From Bacillota bacterium (GTDB taxonomy: Bacteria; Bacillota; Clostridia; Christensenellales; UBA3700): a stretch of 64,000 nt of DNA. The stretch lies in assembly GCA_023396095.1 (NCBI GenBank), contig JAEWXG010000027.1, positions 79,233 through 143,232 on the forward strand. The letters are read 5' to 3'. This document shows, one piece after another, positions 57,534-64,000 of the stretch (position 1 is the stretch's first letter; the number at the start of each line of letters is the position of its first letter). Below the pieces are notes generated by a model. The model was not told where the DNA came from. It did no database searches and saw only the letters and a program-made list of their open reading frames with translations. Position numbers and translations under genes: made by a program.

Positions 57534-59072
57534 CTATTTTACTTCAATAATTTCTTTATCAAATAATGCCGAAATCCTATCTTGTGCTTCAGCCAATTTT
57601 TCTTCAACTGGCTTCATATATTCAATAATAACACCTGTTATAGATGGGAATTTCTCTCTTAACATTGCTAAAATGCTCATCTTAAATTCTTTAGCATCGA
57701 ATGTTTTACAATACATTTCGCTCGTAAATATCAAATGAACAATTTCATTTTCAACATAAGACTCTGGTCTTACAGTAAGAAAATCCGACAAATGTGGATC
57801 TCTTCTTTCCCTCATCTTTCCAATAATCTCTGCAACCAGATTTTCAGCTCTGTATTTTTTAGGTAAATCATATTGATCGCTTGCCGCATTCAAAGATATT
57901 GTTCCTTTTAATATTTTTGCTTCTAACTCTTTAATCTTATTTAATGCTACGGAATTATCAATTTTTCTATTTTGTTCAAGTGAATTTACAGCCATTATCA
58001 ATGCTGATTCTAATACAAGTTCCGGATTTTTTGAAACTTTTAATAAACTATCTACTTCAGATAATTTTTCTAAAACTGCTATAATTTCAAAATTCTCATG
58101 CTCAGAAGATATTTTAATCAATTCCTCATAAACACTAGGTGGTAACATTAATTCTAATTGTGCATCTCTACAATTTTTTATATATACTAAGTCAGACAAA
58201 TTTTTAATTAAATCATTCAACAAAATCTGAACATTTTTACCTTCTGATACTAATTTTTTGTATGTAGTTAAGATTGATGAAAAATCTTTCTCTAATAAGC
58301 TTTTAATAAGCCCTATAACAATCGCCGGAGTATTAACAGCCAAAATTTCCATGGTTTCTTTATATGTAATCTTAGTATCACAAAATGCTGCTACTGTATC
58401 CATTAGAGTTAATGAATCTCGAACACTACCTTGCCCTATATCAGCAATTAATCTCAATGCTTCTATTTCATATTCTCTACCTATATCTTTCATAATTGCT
58501 TCTAATTTGGCAACAATAAATTTGTTAGGCACTAATTTAAAATCAAACCTCATACATCTAGACAAAATCGTTTGCGGGATTTTATGCACCTCAGTTGTTG
58601 CTAAAATAAAAATAACATGACTTGGAGGTTCTTCTAAAGTCTTCAATAAAGCATTAAAGGCCGGCGTCGATAACATATGTGCTTCATCAATTATATACAC
58701 CTTATAGCGCCCTGATGTAGGAACAAATTGCACGTTATCCAAAATATCCCTCATTTGATCTACTCCATTGTTTGAAGCAGCATCTAATTCGTAGATATCC
58801 ATATTGGGAACTGAAAGCGCTTTGCAAACATCACAAGTGTAACATGGAGAGCCATTCTTTGTTGCTCTACAATTTACAGACATAGCAAATATCTTTGCCA
58901 CTGTTGTTTTTCCGGTACCTCTTGTACCAGTAAACAAATAAGCATGCGAAATATTATTATTTTTTATTTGATTTTTTAATATACGAACAATATGATCTTG
59001 CCCTATAACATCATCAAACACTTTTGGTCTATATTCTCTATATAATGCAACATGTTCTTTCATAGATTTCAT
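57534..59072 (-). CDS. dnaX: DNA polymerase III subunit gamma/tau
   Basis: 512 aa clamp-loader ATPase. GTRGTGKTTVAKIFA (Walker A, near 50), zinc module CRATKNGSPCYTCDVC (near 68-83), DEAHMLS (Walker B) and TTEVHKIPQTILSRC with sensor residues. The ATG at 59072 overlaps a TATAAT; the ATG at 59063 (MKEHVALYREYRP) matches family starts, and neither has a clear ribosome site. The tail is short compared with long tau forms. Confidence 0.95.
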   Translation of the reverse strand: MKSMKEHVALYREYRPKVFDDVIGQDHIVRILKNQIKNNNISHAYLFTGTRGTGKTTVAKIFAMSVNCRATKNGSPCYTCDVCKALSVPNMDIYELDAASNNGVDQMRDILDNVQFVPTSGRYKVYIIDEAHMLSTPAFNALLKTLEEPPSHVIFILATTEVHKIPQTILSRCMRFDFKLVPNKFIVAKLEAIMKDIGREYEIEALRLIADIGQGSVRDSLTLMDTVAAFCDTKITYKETMEILAVNTPAIVIGLIKSLLEKDFSSILTTYKKLVSEGKNVQILLNDLIKNLSDLVYIKNCRDAQLELMLPPSVYEELIKISSEHENFEIIAVLEKLSEVDSLLKVSKNPELVLESALIMAVNSLEQNRKIDNSVALNKIKELEAKILKGTISLNAASDQYDLPKKYRAENLVAEIIGKMRERRDPHLSDFLTVRPESYVENEIVHLIFTSEMYCKTFDAKEFKMSILAMLREKFPSITGVIIEYMKPVEEKLAEAQDRISALFDKEIIEVK

Positions 59073-59266
59073 TATAGCATAATATTATATCTCGGTGTGC
59101 TTATGTATAAAACATTATTAAATGTATTTTTTATTATTTCATACATCAAAATTAAAACTTGCAGTATTTTAATTTTGCAACTATCATAATTATTTCTAAT
59201 AAAATTCAGAAAACTATCTTCAGCATAATCGATAATATGTTATGATACTAATATAGGAGAAAAATT

Positions 59267-60946
59267 ATGAAAACTAGATGGTACAAAGATGCCGTTATAT
59301 ATCAAATATATCCTAGAAGTTTTAAGGATTCAAATGGCGACGGAATTGGTGATTTACAAGGAATAATTAGTGAATTAGATTACATTAAAGAATTAGGTGT
59401 TGATGCAATTTGGCTTTCTCCAATATATGCTTCTCCTAATGATGATAACGGATATGACATATCTGATTATCGTGCAATTCTTCCAGAATTTGGAACACTC
59501 GATGACTTTAAAATGTTAGTCAAAGAAATGAAAAAACGCAATTTAAAATTAATTATGGACTTGGTTGTTAACCACTCTTCTGACGAACATTATTGGTTTC
59601 AAGAAAGCAGAAAAAGTTTAGATAACCCATATCGTGAATATTATATATGGAGAAAAGGACGCGGCAAAAATGGGACTAAACCACCAAACAATTGGCTATC
59701 TAATTTCACTGGATCAGCATGGGAAAAAGATGATTTAACAGGAGAATATTATTTGCACTTGTTTAGCAAAAAACAACCTGATTTAAATTGGAAATCTCCT
59801 AAATTAAGGCAAGAGATTGCCGATATTTGCAATTTCTGGCTAGAACTCGGCGTAGATGGCTTTAGATGCGATGTTATTCCATTTATATCAAAGCCTGCGG
59901 ACCTCGAAAATTATAATGATTGGAATTTATTGCATCCATTAAGAGGAATTAGATATTACACAATACATGAAGACTGGATGAAATACATGCAAGAATTAGG
60001 AGATAAATCATATAATCAAGAAAAATACGACACTTTAATTGTAGGAGAATGCCCTAATGTTAAATTTGATTTAGCAAAAACCATTACAAAGGAAAGCAAC
60101 CGTGCTCTTGATACATTATTTGAATTTGAACATGTTAATGCAGACTATTTTCAATACATTATCCCAATTAAATTAAAATTAAAGCGTTTAAAAAAGATTT
60201 ATAAAAAATGGAGCTTGCTTCCACACGATTCTTGGAACAGCGCATTTTACGAATCTCATGATTATCAACGCTCAATTTCTCACTATGGAAACGACAAGGA
60301 ATTTAGAGTTGAATCAGGTAAAATGCTAGCAACATCTTATATGCTTCAACCCGCAACTCCATACATCTATCAAGGGCAAGAAATAGGAATGATTAACTAT
60401 AATTTCAAAAGAGAAGAATTTGCAGATATTATGTCTGTGAATATTCTTAATAAAACTGCGAAAATTCCATTCCTTAAAAACTATGCATATAAAGTTTTGT
60501 TAAAAAGAGCTAGGGATCACGCACGTACACCAATGCAATGGAATACAAAGGAAAATGCCGGTTTCACCACTGGAAAACCATGGTTTTTAGTAAATCCTAA
60601 TTACAATGAAATTAATGTGGAGCAATCCATAAAAGATCACGATTCTATTTTTTATTATTATAAAAAATTAATCAATATTAAACATACATATGCTGAGCAT
60701 ATAAAAAATAGCCTATATATTGAACATATGAAAAATTCTAAAGAAATTTACTCCTATCAATTGCATTATAAAGGTAAAACTTTACTAGTAGTATGCAATT
60801 TCTTCAAAAAAACACCAGAGTTCAAAATTGAAGGATTAAACTTCACAAAATCTAAACTATTAATTGCCAACTATAAAACAAAAGAAGAAAAATTATCCAA
60901 CTTCAAAATGAAGCCTTATGAATCTAGAGTTTATTATTTAGAATAA
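59267..60946 (+). CDS. GH13 oligo-1,6-glucosidase-type alpha-glucosidase
   Basis: 559 aa. Starts WYKDAVIYQIYPRSFKDSNGDGIGDL. Catalytic triad: nucleophile Asp202 in GFRCDVIPF, acid Glu261 in VGECPN, and Asp332 in ESHDYQRS. Val203 after the nucleophile indicates alpha-1,6 specificity. The third region normally reads ENHD and here is ESHD. No signal peptide, so it acts on imported oligosaccharides. AGGAG upstream; its 3' end overlaps nnr by 23 nt (convergent). Confidence 0.9.
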   Translation: MKTRWYKDAVIYQIYPRSFKDSNGDGIGDLQGIISELDYIKELGVDAIWLSPIYASPNDDNGYDISDYRAILPEFGTLDDFKMLVKEMKKRNLKLIMDLVVNHSSDEHYWFQESRKSLDNPYREYYIWRKGRGKNGTKPPNNWLSNFTGSAWEKDDLTGEYYLHLFSKKQPDLNWKSPKLRQEIADICNFWLELGVDGFRCDVIPFISKPADLENYNDWNLLHPLRGIRYYTIHEDWMKYMQELGDKSYNQEKYDTLIVGECPNVKFDLAKTITKESNRALDTLFEFEHVNADYFQYIIPIKLKLKRLKKIYKKWSLLPHDSWNSAFYESHDYQRSISHYGNDKEFRVESGKMLATSYMLQPATPYIYQGQEIGMINYNFKREEFADIMSVNILNKTAKIPFLKNYAYKVLLKRARDHARTPMQWNTKENAGFTTGKPWFLVNPNYNEINVEQSIKDHDSIFYYYKKLINIKHTYAEHIKNSLYIEHMKNSKEIYSYQLHYKGKTLLVVCNFFKKTPEFKIEGLNFTKSKLLIANYKTKEEKLSNFKMKPYESRVYYLE

Positions 60947-62405
60947 ACTTTATTGCGTTTGGTATATCACTAGCGAGGAGTGAAAATTCTGTTAACTCCT
61001 CGCTTTTTATTTTTGCTGCTAGTCCTACTAAAAAGCTACTATAAGCCACTGAACTCAATACATCATCAGTATTAACTAATGTCGCTGCAATCACCCCTGA
61101 TAAGACATCTCCATTGCCTCCTTTGGCTTGAGCAGGCGTACCTTCATTGGAAACAAATACCCTTGTACCATCAGAGATAATCGTTCCAGGCCCCTTTAGT
61201 AAAACAATAACATTATTGCTTTTTGCAAAATCCTTAACTGCAAGCACAGGATTGCTTTTAATTTCTTCAACATCTAAATTTGTTAATCTTGAAAATTCTT
61301 TTAGATGTGGCGTTAGGACAACTTTTGGCTTAATTTCAACATTCATTGATAATATCTTCTTATAAACATCAATTCCATCAGCATCAATAACAATACTACC
61401 ATTGAAATTTTCTAAAATATATAATAATAATTTTTCAATTTCTTGGCTCTTCCCTATTCCCATTCCAAAAGCTATAACATCAGATATGTGAATCAACTTA
61501 CTTGCTTCTTTTTCGTTGAAAATAATATCTCCATTATCATCAGCTAACGGAAATATCGTCGAATCAATCGCTGAATTACTTAAAATATTGAAATGAGTTT
61601 TTGGTATAGCTAAAGTCGCAAGTCCAGCTCCAGTCCTTAACGCTGAAACTCCCATTTCTGCTAGCCTTGGTGCTCCAATAAAATTTTTCGACCCACCAAT
61701 AACTGTAACTCTTCCATAATCATTTTTACTAGTATTGTTTTTTCTTTTATTAAATAAGGTTAACACATCCCTCTCTTCAACTAAAAAAGCATCATAGTCC
61801 TCAACTTGTATGCCTATATCTTCAATACTCACTGTTCCAATAACATCTTTTGAATCTTGTAAAACATGCCCAAATTTTAAGCTTTGAATAGCAATTGTTT
61901 TATCTGCAATAACCGCATTGTTTAAAATCAATCCCGATAAACCGGATAGCCCACTAGGAATATCTACAGAGATTTTATATGATTTTGCTTTATTTATATG
62001 TTGTATAGCGCTATTAAAAATCCCTTCTACGTCTCTTGATAAGCCATTCCCAAAAATACAATCTATTATACAATCATAACTATTTTTCGCTTTCTCTAAA
62101 TTTATGATATTGATTTTATTTTTATTAATTTTTTCAAAATAATAATCACCGGCTTCGGTTCTTAATGATGACAATAATATTAAATCAATTTTGTAATCTG
62201 TATCCTGAAGCAAATATGCAATAGCAATACCATCTCCGCCATTGTTACCAGAACCCACATAAATACCTATAGTCTTAACAAATGCTGGAATATGATTAAT
62301 TACCGATAGCGCAGCTCTCTTCATCAATTCAAATTGACTAACTCCATTGTCAATAGTTGCTTTGTCGTAATTACTCATGGATATTGGGCTTAAAATTCCT
62401 AACAT
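60924..62405 (-). CDS. nnr: Bifunctional NAD(P)H-hydrate epimerase / ADP-dependent dehydratase
   Basis: Repairs hydrated NAD(P)H. 493 aa: N-terminal YjeF_N epimerase (YVGSGNNGGDGIAIAYLL near 50; GNGLSRDVEG near 115) and C-terminal ribokinase-like dehydratase (VIGGSKNFIGAPRLAE near 230; KGGNGDVLSGVIAATL near 430). The fusion is the usual form. Overlaps the GH13 gene tail to tail. Confidence 0.94.
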   Translation of the reverse strand: MLGILSPISMSNYDKATIDNGVSQFELMKRAALSVINHIPAFVKTIGIYVGSGNNGGDGIAIAYLLQDTDYKIDLILLSSLRTEAGDYYFEKINKNKINIINLEKAKNSYDCIIDCIFGNGLSRDVEGIFNSAIQHINKAKSYKISVDIPSGLSGLSGLILNNAVIADKTIAIQSLKFGHVLQDSKDVIGTVSIEDIGIQVEDYDAFLVEERDVLTLFNKRKNNTSKNDYGRVTVIGGSKNFIGAPRLAEMGVSALRTGAGLATLAIPKTHFNILSNSAIDSTIFPLADDNGDIIFNEKEASKLIHISDVIAFGMGIGKSQEIEKLLLYILENFNGSIVIDADGIDVYKKILSMNVEIKPKVVLTPHLKEFSRLTNLDVEEIKSNPVLAVKDFAKSNNVIVLLKGPGTIISDGTRVFVSNEGTPAQAKGGNGDVLSGVIAATLVNTDDVLSSVAYSSFLVGLAAKIKSEELTEFSLLASDIPNAIKFILNNKL

Positions 62406-62521
62406 ATATTACCTGCTTTTTTAATTTCTTGAATATATCTACATCCTATCGTCGCAAAACCTTACTTTTTTTAAAAAATAACTATCTTACCAATAGAGCA
62501 AAACTTTATTAAAATTAGCAC

Positions 62522-63763
62522 TTAGCCATTAATAACTTTGATGTGAACCTTTTTACCTTTATGTAGAACAAATTCAGTTTCTTCTGAATCTAACAATTCA
62601 GCATTTATATCACTAATTGATCTTGCGTTAATCTTTATTCCGCCACCTTCTATTAATCTTTTTGCTTCACCTTTTGATTTTACTAACTTTAAATCCACTA
62701 AAATATCAACAATTAAAGTTAAATGTGAAGATAATTTCTGAAGTGGCATTTCAGCATCATTATTTAATAAAAACGCTGCCTTAGCTTGACTCAAAGCTGT
62801 ATCAGCATCCTCTTTAGAATGGACAATTAAAGTAATTTCATAAGCTAGACGTTCTTTTGCTTCATTAATCTTTTTCTCATATGTTGTCCCTGTATATGTT
62901 TCTGGCTTATCTGCAATAGGACATATTCTTTGAATTTCATCTAATTCCACAAAAGTTAATAACTTAAAGCATTTTTCAACATCTTCATCGTTAATATTTC
63001 TCCAATATTGGAAAAATTCATATGGAGTTGTTTTTTTCCTATCCAACCAAACTGCTCCCTTCGCAGTTTTACCCATCTTTGTTCCTTGAGATGTTGTTAG
63101 TAATGTAAATGTCATTGCAAACGCAGGTTGTTGCAACTTCCTTCTAATTAAATCGGCTCCTGCTAAAATATTTGACCATTGATCATCTCCACCACATTCT
63201 AACTTACAATTATATTTTTCATATAAATATAAAAAGTCATAACTTTGCATTAGCATGTAATTGAACTCCAAGAAAGATAAACCTCTCTCCATTCTTGATT
63301 TAAAACATTCTGCTGTTAACATCTTATTTACTGAAAATAAGGAACCTATATCTCTAATAAAATCAATATATTTTAAATTATCTAACCAATCTGCATTGTT
63401 AACCATTATGGCAGCATTATCTCCTACGAATGAAAAGAACTTTGACATTTGCTCTTTAAAACGATTGCAATTATATATTATATCTCCATCTGTTAGCATT
63501 TTTCTCATGTCAGTCCTTCCAGAAGGATCACCAATTTTTCCAGTGCCTCCACCAACTAACACAATTGGCTTATGCCCAGCCTTTTGCATGTGAGACATTG
63601 CCATTAAAGCTAAAAAATGGCCTACGTGTAAGCTATCCGCAGTAGGATCAAATCCTATATAAAAAGCTACAGATTCCTTGCCTAATAACTCATACAAATC
63701 TTCTCCATAAACCGTTTGCTTTATATATCCTCTCTCTTTCAACGTATCCATTACGTTTTTCAT
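62522..63763 (-). CDS. tyrS: Tyrosyl-tRNA synthetase
   Basis: 413 aa class I synthetase. HIGH motif is HVGH at 46-49 in DPTADSLHVGHFLALM; the KMSKS loop reads KMGKT (near 231), a common bacterial variant. S4 RNA-binding domain at the C-terminus (AKRLIEGGGIKIN). GGAG upstream of ATG. The short leader (about 30 nt from a TATAAT) shows no T-box, unlike thrS. Confidence 0.97.
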   Translation of the reverse strand: MKNVMDTLKERGYIKQTVYGEDLYELLGKESVAFYIGFDPTADSLHVGHFLALMAMSHMQKAGHKPIVLVGGGTGKIGDPSGRTDMRKMLTDGDIIYNCNRFKEQMSKFFSFVGDNAAIMVNNADWLDNLKYIDFIRDIGSLFSVNKMLTAECFKSRMERGLSFLEFNYMLMQSYDFLYLYEKYNCKLECGGDDQWSNILAGADLIRRKLQQPAFAMTFTLLTTSQGTKMGKTAKGAVWLDRKKTTPYEFFQYWRNINDEDVEKCFKLLTFVELDEIQRICPIADKPETYTGTTYEKKINEAKERLAYEITLIVHSKEDADTALSQAKAAFLLNNDAEMPLQKLSSHLTLIVDILVDLKLVKSKGEAKRLIEGGGIKINARSISDINAELLDSEETEFVLHKGKKVHIKVING

Positions 63764-63874
63764 CTAATACCCTCTCCTTAAAATTATTAAACACTAACAT
63801 TATATACTAATACACGCTTTTTTTAAATTATAAATAGCCTAAAATGTCATATTAGTATGTGCAGAAATAAAACC

Positions 63875-64000
63875 TGAGGTGAACCCAAAAAGTTGGACAA
63901 TATCTAATTAGCATAATAAACCTTGTAATCTCACTTGGCAAGGTGTTAATCCATTTAACACCAATTGTATTCTTTTGTTATTGTAATAGTCTATATATTC
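63875..64000 (-). mobile_element. IS3-family (IS150-like) element, one end, cut by right edge
   Basis: TGAACCCAAAAAGTTGGACA (63880-63899) is an IS150-type terminal repeat, and the adjacent frame on the minus strand encodes an IS3 orfB C-terminus. The other end and the rest lie beyond the window, so completeness is unknown. Confidence 0.85.
63908..64000 (-). CDS. IS3-family transposase OrfB, C-terminal 30 codons
   Basis: Partial. EYIDYYNNKRIQLVLNGLTP is the standard tail of the IS3-family integrase-type transposase (DDE), followed by ten residues and TAA. The terminal repeat lies just after the stop. No reading from the N-terminus is possible within the window. Confidence 0.88.
   Translation of the reverse strand, partial: EYIDYYNNKRIQLVLNGLTPCQVRLQGLLC

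Noticed and set aside
63764..63880. T-box leader for tyrS
   Set aside because: Only about 30 nt lie between a TATAAT and the ATG, and no T-box sequence or terminator is visible.

Overview
The window looks like a low-GC Gram-positive chromosome (Bacillota, Clostridia-like; species not determinable). Evidence: very AT-rich DNA, strong AGGAGG-type ribosome sites, a large Bacillus-type SRP RNA with an Alu-like part, a thrS T-box, HrcA/CIRCE control of the heat-shock operon, and classic Firmicute gene orders. Almost every gene is on the minus strand. The exceptions are rpmB, a LUD-domain gene, the SRP RNA, galT and a GH13 glucosidase.

Layout. 1-3100: branched-chain amino acid operon (ilvN-ilvC-leuA, leuA cut by the left edge), preceded by what looks like a complete ribosome-mediated attenuator: an Ile/Leu/Val-rich leader peptide, a pause hairpin, an antiterminator and a terminator. 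3148-7158: recG, fakA-like (yloV) and asp23-like (yloU); then rpmB, divergent. 7997-19970: one long compact cluster read as yicC-gmk-rpoZ-coaBC-priA-def-fmt-rsmB-rlmN-rsgA-rpe-thiN, the well-known Bacillus order but without prpC/prkC between rlmN and rsgA and without remA. 20000-22900: small accessory patch with a frameshifted Fic-like gene flanked by repeats and a toxin-antitoxin pair (MqsR-like toxin, MqsA-zinc-finger/HTH/Panacea antitoxin). 23116-30601: ligA, pcrA, rpsU, an LCM-type methyltransferase, pyk, hinT. 30603-38158: heat-shock operon hrcA-grpE-dnaK-dnaJ-prmA-rsmE-mtaB.

38340-42310: a decayed mobile island between imperfect inverted repeats. It holds a serine-recombinase C-terminus fused in frame to a TPR protein, an RNase HIII remnant, an intact BRO-N/Fic protein and an XRE regulator. 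42418-49367: putP, thrS with its T-box leader, hemW and lepA; hemW and hrcA, neighbours in many Firmicutes, are separated here by thrS, putP and the island. 49611-54575: LUD gene, iscU-iscS-iscR, SRP RNA, NYN/LOTUS protein, ddh. 54998-63763: galT, recR-ybaB-dnaX, GH13 oligo-1,6-glucosidase, nnr, tyrS. The right edge enters an IS3-family (IS150-like) element.

The most noteworthy signals are the ilv attenuator, the Fic reading-frame break on a perfect GGGAAAC slippery heptamer, the decayed island with its TPR-recombinase chimera, and an SRP RNA whose apical loop is not GNRA. I found no CRISPR array, rRNA or tRNA gene.
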